DNA of 45,318 nucleotides from Thermococcus sp. (GCF_015523185.1 NZ_WAKV01000065.1:1-45318); one strand, 5' to 3'; shown: positions 34,263 to 42,481, numbered from the stretch's first letter. Made by a program: numbers and translations. The notes: generated by a model not told the origin, from the sequence alone.

Positions 34263-36051
34263 GGTTTGAAACCCCCTCTCTAATAGTTTTATATGGCTGG
34301 AAAAGATGAAGCCTCATGAGGTTAATATCATTGGCTTTTGCACTTTCGAGCAATCTCTCAAACTCGTGCTGAAAGAAGTAAGGTGCAATAATCCAGTAGT
34401 TTTTATTATTTGAATTCCCATACAATGCTGACAATGCTTTAAAAAGCTCAATGCATGATGCTTCAGTAGATCCCTCCTTGCCAATCACTACGAATATTGG
34501 AACTATATCTTCATTTTCTGATTTTAGTTTATTAAGAAGATGAGTCAGTGTTCTAAACAAAAGCTCAGGAGAGACGTTTACTGTAAGCACCTTTTTAAAC
34601 TCTCCTCTATTGTGTTGTTCATGTCTAATTGGCAAATAGAACTCATACAACCTTTCTCTGATAAAAGAATCACCACTTTCTTGTCTTAGGGAGCATAGTA
34701 TGTTATCAGGCACTATTAATGCAGGATCTTGGTGTTTTCTTCGTTTTTTTCTTAGACAAGATAATTTATTAGAGTTTTCAATAATAAATGGGTCGTGAGT
34801 TAAAACAACAACATTATGTAAGTACTCATTATCGTCATCCTCAATTAGAGACCTAATCAAAGGTTCTCGTTGTAGCTTGTCCCATGCTTTCAATGAATAA
34901 TATAATTCTGGTCCACTACCTATAAAAAAGATAACATATTTGTTTTCCGTTTGAGCAATATTGGCAATAGCTGCATAAATTCTCCTCATCAAAAGGTTAC
35001 TAAGCTCTGATGGAGGATAAAATCTTAAAACCTTTCCCTCAAGTTCCCTTTGAGAAACTTCAGAGTAAGATGTCGAATTTGACGCTCGAACAACAACAAA
35101 CGAAGATGAATGTTTCTGAAGTAGATAATTTTCAATTTCTTTATCCCCAAATGTTTGTATAATAGCCTTAGATTTTTCTAAATTCAGTAGATTCCAAACA
35201 TTATCACTTCTTAGGTTCGAACTCAGGATAGGCACATAAATTCGTTCACCCCATATGGGGATGATTTCCTCAAGGCCGACAGTCCCTAACTGGGGATTTT
35301 CGGTCTTGTAGTCCCATTTATGATGCTCTTTGTCAACAATTATAAGGTAAGGGAAAAATCTTCTAAGATTTAACCTCTCCCCGTCATAAAGCCAAAACCA
35401 TTTTACCTTTTTTTGTTCCTCTTTTATCTCCTCATCCGATTTTGAGAGATACAAGAGATGGAGCAATCTCTCTGAAATACTTTTACCAACATTTCCATAC
35501 CCTCCGATGACAATGTGATCTTTTAATGTCAATATCTCAGGAATTAACGTCTGGAATACCTTCTCTATATGGGCTAGAGGATAGCTCTCCATAGATTTTA
35601 GAGTATTGTCCAATAAAGCTAGCAAAAGGCCAAATGAAAAAAGGAAAGTTGATACTATAAGATCCCGAGAGGATATTTTAAAAAGGAGCAAAGTACCTAT
35701 AAGTAGTAACGGAGAAGAGAAGATAAAGAGCAATATATTGTAGGGAAAATAAACCTTAGAAATCTCGAGTAGCTCTAAAATAGGAGTACCAAAGAGATGC
35801 TTGTACTTAACCCATTTAATCAGAAAAACTGTAAAAAGAGAGAGACCCCAGACAATTGAATATAGAGTTATGAATATATTATTTGTGAAGACTATGTTAT
35901 GTTCCAAATAATAAACGCTAATAAAACTTGCCCACCCAATCCCCACCTCAACAAATACATACATCACTGGCAAAAGAATGTCAAGTTTTGTATAAGCTAC
36001 AACAATGAATATAAACAACACTAACCCACCTAGTATAATGACAAATTCCAA
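34252..36051 (-). CDS. Island protein 2: 5-TM protein with two TrkA-N/RCK-like Rossmann domains
   Basis: A 599-residue protein. Spans lie at about 3-19, 27-48, 57-78, 103-124 and 129-149. Residues 177-325 look like a TrkA-N (RCK) nucleotide-binding domain: HIVIGGYGNVGKSISERL with the GxGxxG loop at 183-189, an acidic residue after strand 2 (YLIIVDKE, Asp240) and the LNLEKSKAIIQTFGDKEIEN pattern. A second Rossmann-like unit begins YVIFFIGSGPELYY (372). The C-terminal 200 residues are an unrecognised alpha/beta domain. RCK domains normally gate potassium transport in response to NAD(H), ATP or cyclic dinucleotides, but I see no pore filter. ATG 36051 follows GGAGGGAC. Confidence 0.75.
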   Translation of the reverse strand: MEFVIILGGLVLFIFIVVAYTKLDILLPVMYVFVEVGIGWASFISVYYLEHNIVFTNNIFITLYSIVWGLSLFTVFLIKWVKYKHLFGTPILELLEISKVYFPYNILLFIFSSPLLLIGTLLLFKISSRDLIVSTFLFSFGLLLALLDNTLKSMESYPLAHIEKVFQTLIPEILTLKDHIVIGGYGNVGKSISERLLHLLYLSKSDEEIKEEQKKVKWFWLYDGERLNLRRFFPYLIIVDKEHHKWDYKTENPQLGTVGLEEIIPIWGERIYVPILSSNLRSDNVWNLLNLEKSKAIIQTFGDKEIENYLLQKHSSSFVVVRASNSTSYSEVSQRELEGKVLRFYPPSELSNLLMRRIYAAIANIAQTENKYVIFFIGSGPELYYSLKAWDKLQREPLIRSLIEDDDNEYLHNVVVLTHDPFIIENSNKLSCLRKKRRKHQDPALIVPDNILCSLRQESGDSFIRERLYEFYLPIRHEQHNRGEFKKVLTVNVSPELLFRTLTHLLNKLKSENEDIVPIFVVIGKEGSTEASCIELFKALSALYGNSNNKNYWIIAPYFFQHEFERLLESAKANDINLMRLHLFQPYKTIREGVSNLVG

Positions 36052-36069
36052 AAAAGTCCCTCCTTGGGA

Positions 36070-36210
36070 TCATTTCAATATGACCATGCCGTGATTGATG
36101 TCTTCTTTCCGACCTAGTCCACTATTGATCTTGCCGTGGATCCAATCGTTGATCCACACTACCATAGGGATCCAGACGAGCACAGAGATTAGCGAGATCA
36201 CAGCGTCCAT
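36070..36210 (-). CDS. Island protein 1: 46-residue single-span membrane peptide
   Basis: A small open frame, below the usual size cut-off, with ATG 36210 preceded by the strong ribosome site GGGGGATGAT and stopping 18 bases before the TrkA-N gene. The peptide has one hydrophobic span (about residues 3-23, ISLISVLVWIPMVVW) followed by a basic, charged tail (GLGRKEDINHG). A TATA-like GATAAATAAAAAGG lies about 35 bases upstream (36240-36252), so it would be the first gene of the island operon. Good ribosome site, close spacing and a credible membrane helix support it; no homologue is known to me. Confidence 0.55.
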   Translation of the reverse strand: MDAVISLISVLVWIPMVVWINDWIHGKINSGLGRKEDINHGMVILK

Positions 36211-36239
36211 ATATCATCCCCCATGGGAATTTACTTTCC

Positions 36240-36254
36240 TTTTTATTTATCAGG
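36240..36254 (-). promoter_or_regulatory. TATA-like promoter of the low-GC island operon
   Basis: The minus-strand reading GATAAATAAAAAGG is followed about 30-35 bases later by the first start codon. It is the only convincing promoter before the four overlapping island genes. Confidence 0.45.
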
Positions 36255-36313
36255 CTAACTTAAACATTTCCCTATTTCACCCAAGTGGTTATAAATCTTG
36301 TGGTAACTTGTCA

Positions 36314-37110
36314 TTAAATTCTTTTTTGGGTATGGAATATCTTTTCATAGGCCCGCTTTATTCTGTCGTAGTCGCTTTTTGTAAACGTGCACTCCTTCAC
36401 ACAGACCAAACAGCCGAAGGTTCTTGAGAAGGTCACGGCGCACTTTTTGTAGTCCACGTGCACCTCTGCCCAATTCTCAAGGATTTTTAAGGCTTTAGAT
36501 AGATTGCCTGAGCCAGGCAGGCCTAACACAGACGTTGAAGTGGTCGGAGAAGTCCGGGATTCACCCGTGTTCTTTCGCCCCGTCGTCTGTGTAAGGGAAC
36601 TTAAGGTCGGTATAAACCGCGGTGATCCTCACGCTCGGTCCATGCTCGGGGGTTATCAGAAGTACGTGCTTTCCTATGTGTCCTAAACCCGCTTTCTGGG
36701 CTAGTAAGAGGAAATTCGTGCTCTCTCCCACTGCCAAGTCCGGCTGAGCATTATACCCCTCTCCCCCAGCCATCCCGCCATCTTGTAGGCCCCTCTGGTG
36801 AGGGTATAATAGGTTCTCCACACCTCTATACCCGCCCTAACGCCTGGGCTTTGAGATTTCGCTCTTCCTCATCTCGCCTATCAACACGATGGCGTTTTCA
36901 AAGAGCACGGCCCTGTCAAGACGATGAGCATCTTGAGGATGTGAACTCCGTGTTTCCCGTATAACGCGACCACCTCCGACACGAGCCGGCCCTCTGAAGA
37001 GTCCGGTGAGTTCTCAAAAACAGGCTTTACGTCTGCGAATTTTTCTCACGTCCAGAAAGACCGTGTAGACGAACCTTCTGGCGAGCTTTGCCTTGAGGCT
37101 CCAGAGTTCA
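36314..37110 (-). pseudogene. Decayed 4Fe-4S protein gene (QueG/reductive dehalogenase-like)
   Basis: On the minus strand, pieces in changing frames give, in order: LFENAIVLIGEMRKSEIS (about 36905-36850), GYNAQPDLAVGESTNFLLLAQ with KAGLGHIGKH and PEHGPSVRITAVYTDL (36780-36610), then GCLVCVKECTFTKSDYDRIKRAY at the 3' end (from 36420). This is the plan of a QueG-like iron-sulfur protein, with its last cysteine motif partly surviving (CLVCVKEC). Several frameshifts, internal stops and at least one deletion have destroyed it. It lies next to the promoter of the low-GC island. Confidence 0.7.
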
Positions 37111-37190
37111 CCTCAACACTGAGGAATATTGTCAGGGTCTTAAAAGGACAACCTTTTATAGTCTGTTACAAACCCCTCTGAGGTGATATC

Positions 37191-37499
37191 ATGCCGATTA
37201 TGAGGCTCTGGCACGGTCGCGTTCCGAGGGAGAAGGGCGACGCCTATGAGAGATTTCTCATCGAGAAGGCCGTTCCCGACTACAGCTCGGTTGATGGACT
37301 TTTAAAGCTCTACTTCACGAGAAGGGACGTGAAAAACGAAATCCACTTCCTCTTGGTTACCATCTGGGACTCGTGGGAGGTCATCAAAAAGTTCGCCGGC
37401 GAGAACCCCGAGCTGGCCTAGTACTATCCCGAAGACGATGAATTCCTCCTCGAAAAGGAGAAGTACGTCCAGCACTACGAGACCTTCTACGAGGAATAG
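37191..37499 (+). pseudogene. Antibiotic biosynthesis monooxygenase-like small protein, interrupted by TAG
   Basis: ATG 37191 opens MPIMRLWHGRVPREKGDAYE, and the frame encodes a 102-residue ferredoxin-like (ABM-fold) protein. A single TAG at 37419-37421 cuts it after NPELA; the same frame then continues YYPEDDEFLLEKEKYV to its natural-looking end at 37499. Everything else is intact, including a TATA box (CCTTTTATAG) near 37158 and a GAGGTGAT ribosome site. One base change (for example AAG to TAG) explains it. ABM-fold proteins degrade small aromatic or haem substrates or have no known function. Confidence 0.65.
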
Positions 37500-37544
37500 A
37501 CACAACTCTTTTCTATCCCTCCAGCTTTATCCCGAGTGGTAGCG

Positions 37545-38089
37545 ATGAGAAAGGGGCCAGCTAGCGGAAATTGGAGCGGGGATTTTCCTGAACCGCTCCT
37601 GATGGCACCTCACGGAAAACGCGATAAGCGACCTCAGAAGGCTTGGCCTCAATCCCAACTGGGTCCTCAATACCGCCTTACACTCTCGACGGTTTTGGCG
37701 ATTTACTACGCGATTGGTCTTCTGGCAGAAATTCGGAATTCTGTTGAGCGAGCAGGCGTTGTCATCTTCATCGTTGGCCTTGGCTTCCTCGCGCTAATCG
37801 GCATCTTCCCGGAGGAAATTCACCACACTACTACGTCAGCTGGGGCTTCTTCGTTGTTTCAAGCGTCGGATTTCTTATTGCCGGAATTGGAATGGGTCTA
37901 TCTGAGGAGAGAGACTTGGCAGTATTCAGCATCGTGCTCTTCATCACCGGCTGGATTATGGCAACGTGGGCAAGGAACCACTTTGAGGGGGTTGCACCCG
38001 CCGAGTTCGTAGGGGTCTTCGGCATCATTGCATGGCACTACACATTAATATGGAAAAGGTTCACAAAGGTTCTTCGTCCCAGAGACTGA
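37545..38089 (+). pseudogene. Frameshifted DUF998-type membrane protein gene
   Basis: ATG 37545 begins MRKGPASG, then frames change. LAIYYAIGLLAEIRNSVE and GVVIFIVGLGFLALIGIFPE lie in one frame (to about 37815). SWGFFVVSS, then GMGLSEERDLAVFSIVLFITGW and EFVGVFGIIAWHYTLIWKRF, follow in another to the TGA at 38089. The joined protein has about six spans and the DUF998 pattern. At least two to three frameshifts. It overlaps the 3' end of the PPC-domain gene on the other strand. Confidence 0.7.
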
Positions 38090-38483
38090 GGTTGTTCCCC
38101 CTCTCCTTCCTTACCAGCGGCTCCCCAACGAGCTCCTGGACGTAGAGCTCCGCAACAAAGACCTCCCCCTTCATGAGGTGCCCGCCAAAGACGTTGCCGT
38201 TCGCGTTTCCAAGGGTAACGTGCAGGTGTGCAAAGGGTTTCCCATCCTTGATGCTGACATTGCCTAGGAGTGTCAGCAGTTCAAACGTCCCAAAGAGCTC
38301 GATTCTCTTGTAGGCTTTAATCTCCTCGGAATAATACCCAACCACCGGGTTTCTGAGTGAGCCAATGCCCTTAACTATAGCGGTTTTTATCCCGTTCTTT
38401 TCGGCGAAACCGTTCACAAAGTCGAGCAGGTCAACCCCCTCAGGGGCTCTTAAAAGAAAGACCCTACCCGGTTCAAACTCCAT
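38061..38483 (-). CDS. PPC-domain (DUF296) DNA-binding-type protein
   Basis: A 140-residue protein with the plant and prokaryote conserved (PPC/DUF296) domain. It shows GRVFLLRAPEGVDLLDFVNGFAEKNGIKTA, VKGIGSLRNPVVGYY, ELLTLLGNVS and the conserved HLHVTLGNANGNVFGGHL motif with metal-binding histidines. In archaea and bacteria these are stand-alone trimeric proteins of unknown role; in plants the domain is joined to AT-hooks. No AT-hook is present here. ATG 38483 has only a weak ribosome site. Confidence 0.85.
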   Translation of the reverse strand: MEFEPGRVFLLRAPEGVDLLDFVNGFAEKNGIKTAIVKGIGSLRNPVVGYYSEEIKAYKRIELFGTFELLTLLGNVSIKDGKPFAHLHVTLGNANGNVFGGHLMKGEVFVAELYVQELVGEPLVRKERGNNLSLWDEEPL

Positions 38484-38537
38484 GTTTCCACCCCAAAGCT
38501 AATAAGAGCGCAACAATTTAACGCTTTGGGTGGTTCG

Positions 38538-39050
38538 ATGGAGGTTAAAGGGGCGATTATGGCAATACTTCCCGAGCTTGAGGAACTCGGCGAGGTTGAC
38601 TTCGAGCAATACTCCCCACCGTATCCGAACCTCCTGAAAGCATTCCTTGAGAGCGGGAAAAAAGGTCTCCCTGAGTTTGAAAGGTTTGCCGAAAGTACCG
38701 TGGGAAAAGATGCTGTTGGACGGGTTCTCCTCTCACTACTTCAGTATCTCCTAATCAGGTACCGCCGCTTTGAGGATTACAGCGTTGTGAAGCCGACGAT
38801 AAAAGTTTTCCTAACACTTAAGGGCTGGCTCATCGAGAACGGCCTTGGAAAGGACTGGAACAGAGTTTTGGGATCCTTCATTGGCTATCTCGTTAGCATG
38901 TTGCCCCTTATCGCCGAACACGAGGACAAAGACATAGCCCTCGCATACACAAAGCTTATGGAGAACCTCACAAGGGAAGCCTCAGAGAAGTTTGATGAAG
39001 ATTATTATTACGAACTCCTTGAGAGAGTCAACGAATTGAAAAAAAGATAA
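38538..39050 (+). CDS. Hypothetical all-helical protein
   Basis: A 170-residue soluble protein that appears wholly alpha-helical: repeating amphipathic segments such as AIMAILPELEELGEVDFEQY, GRVLLSLLQYLLIRYRRF and TIKVFLTLKGWLIENGLGKDW, with an acidic, Tyr-rich C-terminus (DEDYYYELLERVNELKKR). ATG 38538 follows GGGTGG, and TATA-like AACAATTTAACG lies about 25 bases upstream. No motif for catalysis or binding is seen. Likely lineage-specific. Confidence 0.65.
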   Translation: MEVKGAIMAILPELEELGEVDFEQYSPPYPNLLKAFLESGKKGLPEFERFAESTVGKDAVGRVLLSLLQYLLIRYRRFEDYSVVKPTIKVFLTLKGWLIENGLGKDWNRVLGSFIGYLVSMLPLIAEHEDKDIALAYTKLMENLTREASEKFDEDYYYELLERVNELKKR

Positions 39051-39059
39051 TGGAAAAAA

Positions 39060-39515
39060 CTAACGCTCAAGAATGACCTCAGCGTAGCTCCTCGGGTCCT
39101 CCCAAACTTTGACCAGGATTTTTTTCACGTTTTCTCCTGCCTTCTCGACTATCCTCTCCGCGAACCACTCTGCTATGTATTCTGCTGTCACATTGGGCTT
39201 GTCTAGGATTACGACTTCATCTTCGGGGAGCTCTATCTTCTTGCCGTTCTTCTCGACTATAACCCTGTCCCCGCTTTTCCGGACAATCCACCCCTCGCTG
39301 ACTAGAATCCGGTGGTCGAGGAGCTTCACGAGGTTGCTAAGGTGGTTGAAGTCGAATATCATGCCGTTCTCGTTCAGTTCACCCCATATCTCCACGTCAA
39401 CGTTGTAGGTGTGGCCGTGTATCCTGAGGCATTTGCTCTCGTATGGCAGGGCAAGAAAGTGCGAACTATCGAAGTCTTTGTGCCAGCCTATCTTCCTCTC
39501 CACCAGCCTGAACAT
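39060..39515 (-). CDS. queD: 6-carboxytetrahydropterin synthase QueD-type
   Basis: A 151-residue COG0720 protein with the full C-x3-HGH motif (CLRIHGHTYNVDVE), the first zinc histidine in FDSSHFLALPYES, a LDHRILVSEG segment and the C-terminal catalytic Glu region (KILVKVWEDPRSYAEV). It would convert 7,8-dihydroneopterin triphosphate toward preQ0, the base used for archaeosine in tRNA, fitting the RaSEA-like gene at 18420. An insertion of about 25 residues (IVRKSGDRVIVEKNGKKIEL) separates the two halves. It is convergent with the hypothetical gene at 38538. Confidence 0.82.
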   Translation of the reverse strand: MFRLVERKIGWHKDFDSSHFLALPYESKCLRIHGHTYNVDVEIWGELNENGMIFDFNHLSNLVKLLDHRILVSEGWIVRKSGDRVIVEKNGKKIELPEDEVVILDKPNVTAEYIAEWFAERIVEKAGENVKKILVKVWEDPRSYAEVILER

Positions 39516-39590
39516 ACTCTCACCCTTTGCCGTTTTCCCGTTAAGGTTATAACCCTAACTGGACAAATTGGGGCAAAAGGAGGACTGGAA

Positions 39591-39941
39591 ATGCCTATGG
39601 GAGGACCCGGATGGAGACGCGGAAGGGGAAGGAGACGAAAGATGAGAATGATTGGCTTCATTCCTCAGGTCAGGCACTTCTATCCTGCACTCCCTCCGAT
39701 TACTCAGCCAAAACCCCCGATATTTATGACGTATGAGGAGTTTGAAGCCCTAAGGCTCGTTGATTACGAGGGCCTAACCCAGGAGGAGGCAGGAAAAAGA
39801 ATGGGTGTTTCTAGGGGCACCGTTTGGAGGGCTTTGAATTCGGCCCGAAAGAAGGTTGCCCAGATGCTCGTTGAGGGGAGGGAGCTGATAATCCTTCCTC
39901 AGGGAAATGAGGTCCCAAGGGGACCTGGAGAAGATAGATAA
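39591..39941 (+). CDS. DUF134 family DNA-binding protein
   Basis: A 116-residue DUF134 protein. A basic Gly/Arg-rich start (MPMGGPGWRRGRGRRRKMR) is followed by MTYEEFEALRLVDYEGLTQEEAGKRMGVSRGTVWRALNSARKK, a sigma-70 region 4-like helix-turn-helix. The family is often found next to, or fused with, NifX-type proteins; two NifX-type genes lie at 8 kb in this window and share the Gly/Arg-rich flavour. ATG 39591 follows AAAGGAGG. It is divergent from queD, with a symmetric GGTTATAACC at about 39545 in the shared promoter, a possible self-regulation site. Confidence 0.85.
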   Translation: MPMGGPGWRRGRGRRRKMRMIGFIPQVRHFYPALPPITQPKPPIFMTYEEFEALRLVDYEGLTQEEAGKRMGVSRGTVWRALNSARKKVAQMLVEGRELIILPQGNEVPRGPGEDR

Positions 39942-41083
39942 CTGTTCGAATTCAGGAATTCTAAATAGAGGGGGGTCTTCTTGGGGATTAAAAGGGATAT
40001 AATTGAAGTTTTATTTTTAGGTTATCCTAATTCCGTGCTGGATTTATCTCTCAGATTTTTGGGTGAGTTTTTACTTGTATAAGATATAGTTAATTTAATA
40101 TATGATATTGTTAAAATTGAACTTCAAATATAGTTTGTTTTATAAATTTTTATGAATAATAAAACAAAATTACAAATAAAAATAAAAATACTAAATAAAT
40201 AAGTAAAAATTCTGAAAAATATACTAGATTGTAAAGTAAACCCTCGTCAAAATGAGTACAAACATCCACTAAGACCCCCTAGAGAGTTGCAACAGTGATG
40301 AAGTGAGTTGAGGGGATTATTGTGGATAGAAACACACTGTTAATACTGTTTTCATGATTATTCGAACGGGGGCTAATTATCGCTCTATGCACGTATGAAA
40401 CGTCCCCAGATAACACAAGGGAGAGTTAGCATCAATGAAAAAACCAACTAAAAACTGGCCAATCTAAACCTCAAGCAGGAAGTTAAGTTTTTATTCTTAT
40501 TAGGTTCTCATACTTCTCATAATTGTTAATGCACATTTTAAGTCATTAATTTGAGATATAAGATACATTATATCTAATTTTTAAGTATAAAGTTGTTCAT
40601 TATAAGGCGCCTTATTAAAACTAAGTTGAAGCTATTAGGGATTTGGAATAAAAGTCCGGCCAATATATATTAGCGCCGTTAAGTGCATGCCCCACAAATT
40701 TACCTGTAAACGTGACTTTCCACACGACTAACTACGATAAATTGTAATAGAAAAAATCGAGATTTATATGGGCTTAATTTAGGTATATTTGTCAGTTTGG
40801 CCCACAGAGGTATATTACTAACATTCCACGAATCTCTCCAATATTCTTATTTAAGATAGTAGATTTTTTGAGTTTTATAAAATTTTTTATAATTGCACAT
40901 TTTAAATAACAAAAAGTTTTAGTTTAGTTTTAAAAATTAAATAAAATATAAAATTAGACTTAGTTTAACAAAAACTAAAATTTAGAAATATAATTTTTAT
41001 GAAAAATAGGCTTATAAATTAATACTATAAATAATAAATACTCTCTCAAAAATCAAGAGAGTTGGTAATAAAAACTGAAAAAA
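39942..41083. other. 1.1-kb A+T-rich gene-free stretch
   Basis: No gene is seen. The ends are extremely A+T-rich (40080-40240 and 40850-41040), with long A/T runs and short inverted repeats (for example AGATATA...TATATCT near 40555). In the centre, about 40240-40460 and 40600-40780, there are patches of nearly ordinary composition without an open frame, ribosome site or tRNA-like fold that I can make out. It lies between the convergent ends of the DUF134 and purB genes. It could be a decayed element or hold an unrecognised RNA. Confidence 0.6.
41040..41083 (-). terminator. purB terminator region with hairpin
   Basis: Minus-strand DNA after the purB stop has T-runs (GATTTTTTCAGTTTTTATT) and then a perfect 7-bp stem ACTCTCT/AGAGAGT with a 9-base loop (41040-41062). 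The T-runs are the usual archaeal terminator; the hairpin may protect the 3' end. Confidence 0.5.
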
Positions 41084-42427
41084 TCAGAGAGAACACTCGC
41101 GGACATAGCGAAGCACGTTGTCCACTATCTCAGGAGCGACACCAATATAATCCTCCGGCTTCAGGGAGGCCAAATCTTTCTCGCTTAAGTACCTTCTAAC
41201 TTCCTTACTCTCTCTAACGACCTCAAGGAAGTCCCTTCCTTCCCTAAACGCCTTCATTGCAAGCTGTCTAACGAGCTCATGTGCCTCCTGTCTCCCCATA
41301 CCCTTCTCAGCAAGCTTGAGCATCAGCGGTTCGGCCATTATGAGATTCCTCGTAAGATAGAGATTCCTTTTTATATTCTCAGGGAAGAACTCCAACCCTT
41401 TAAGAACCTCGATAGTAACCCTGAACATCTCATCGAGCAGGACAAAGCTCTCGGGGAGAATAACCCTCTCAACCGAAGAGTTCGTTAAATCCCTCTCGTG
41501 CCACAGAGGATTGTTGAGCAAAGCGGGGACAACGTTGGAGTAGATAACCCTTGCCAGACCGCACACCTTCTCGGTTCTTACAGGATTCCTCTTGTGGGGC
41601 ATCGTTGACGAGCCAACCTGCTTCTCGCCGAAGGGTTCACTCACCTCGAGGATTTCCGTCCTCTGGAGGTTCCTAATCTCAAGGCCTATCTTGTCGAGCG
41701 TTGACGCAACCAACGCCAGAAACGTCACTAGCTCCGCGTAGAGGTCTCTCGAGACGAGCTGGTTCGTAATCAGGGCTGGCTTTAACCCAAGGTCCTCCAT
41801 GACGAGTCTCTCAAGCTCAAGTGCTCTCTCTCCAAAGGACGCGGCGGTTCCAACTGCCCCTCTCATCTTGCCTATGAGAACCCGCTTTTTAATCTCCTCC
41901 AATCTTTCGAGGTGCCTCTGAACCTCATCGAGCCAGAGGGCGAACTTCATGCCATAAGTTGTCGGAACCGCGTGCTGGCCGTGTGTTCTACCGATGCAGA
42001 CGGTGTATTTATGCTCTTCAGCGAGCCCCATCAAAACGTTGCGGAGCTCCTTCAAATATCCTTCAATCAACCCAAGACTCTCCTTTATAAGGAGCGCGTT
42101 GGCGGTGTCTATTATGTCGTTAGAAGTCGCTCCGATGTGAACGTACTTGCCATGCTCGCCGCAGACCTCACTTAAAGCTTTGACAACTGCCATTATATCG
42201 TGTTGTATCTCGGCCTCTATCTCCTTCACCCTCTCGAGCTTTACCCACTTCGTGTTGGCCCTCTCAGATATAACGCGGGCGCTCTCCTCAGGTATGTTGC
42301 CGAGTTTTGCGTGTGCCCTCGCCAGAGCCGCCTCAACGTCAAGGAGCTTCTGAAGCTTGTTCTCCTCGTCCCAGATGCGCCTCATCTCTTCGCTCCCGTA
42401 CCGGTAGTCAATCGGATGAACCGCCAC
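41084..42427 (-). CDS. purB: Adenylosuccinate lyase
   Basis: A 447-residue fumarase/aspartase-superfamily lyase that splits SAICAR and adenylosuccinate in purine synthesis. It opens with AVHPIDYRYGSEEMRRIW, has EIQHDIMAVVKALSE and GATSNDIIDTANALL (TSNDI-type active-site segment), RTHGQHAVPTTYG and the signature loop GSSTMPHKRNP. The start chosen is GTG 42427, five bases after GGTGAT, which gives the usual N-terminus; an ATG four codons earlier has no ribosome site. An inverted repeat just upstream may be its operator. Confidence 0.94.
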   Translation of the reverse strand: MAVHPIDYRYGSEEMRRIWDEENKLQKLLDVEAALARAHAKLGNIPEESARVISERANTKWVKLERVKEIEAEIQHDIMAVVKALSEVCGEHGKYVHIGATSNDIIDTANALLIKESLGLIEGYLKELRNVLMGLAEEHKYTVCIGRTHGQHAVPTTYGMKFALWLDEVQRHLERLEEIKKRVLIGKMRGAVGTAASFGERALELERLVMEDLGLKPALITNQLVSRDLYAELVTFLALVASTLDKIGLEIRNLQRTEILEVSEPFGEKQVGSSTMPHKRNPVRTEKVCGLARVIYSNVVPALLNNPLWHERDLTNSSVERVILPESFVLLDEMFRVTIEVLKGLEFFPENIKRNLYLTRNLIMAEPLMLKLAEKGMGRQEAHELVRQLAMKAFREGRDFLEVVRESKEVRRYLSEKDLASLKPEDYIGVAPEIVDNVLRYVRECSL

Positions 42428-42456
42428 GTTAATCACCATTTTTCTGATTATTTTAG

Positions 42457-42481
42457 ATGTTAAAACGTTTTCTTTTAACAT
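42457..42481. promoter_or_regulatory. Inverted repeat in the purB promoter
   Basis: ATGTTAAAA, a 7-base spacer, then TTTTAACAT form a perfect inverted repeat 30-55 bases before the purB start. Its A+T-rich arms overlap the only TATA-like sequence there, so a bound protein would block TBP. A further half-similar element (TTTTAACGTTAA) adjoins it. Confidence 0.5.

Noticed and set aside
34252-36051. TrkA-N protein as an ordinary potassium channel
   Set aside because: No T-V-G-Y-G-type filter or pore helix between the membrane spans; the TVG present lies in the soluble part.
37419-37421. TAG read as pyrrolysine
   Set aside because: Thermococcales are not known to have the pyrrolysine system and none is seen here; a simple nonsense change is more likely.
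40295-40301. GTGATGA, box C-like, as a C/D guide RNA
   Set aside because: No CTGA box D or D' at the right distance, and no guide-like spacing.
39942-41083. A+T-rich stretch as the replication origin
   Set aside because: No orc1/cdc6 gene nearby and no clear origin recognition box repeats; the location between convergent genes is unusual for an origin.
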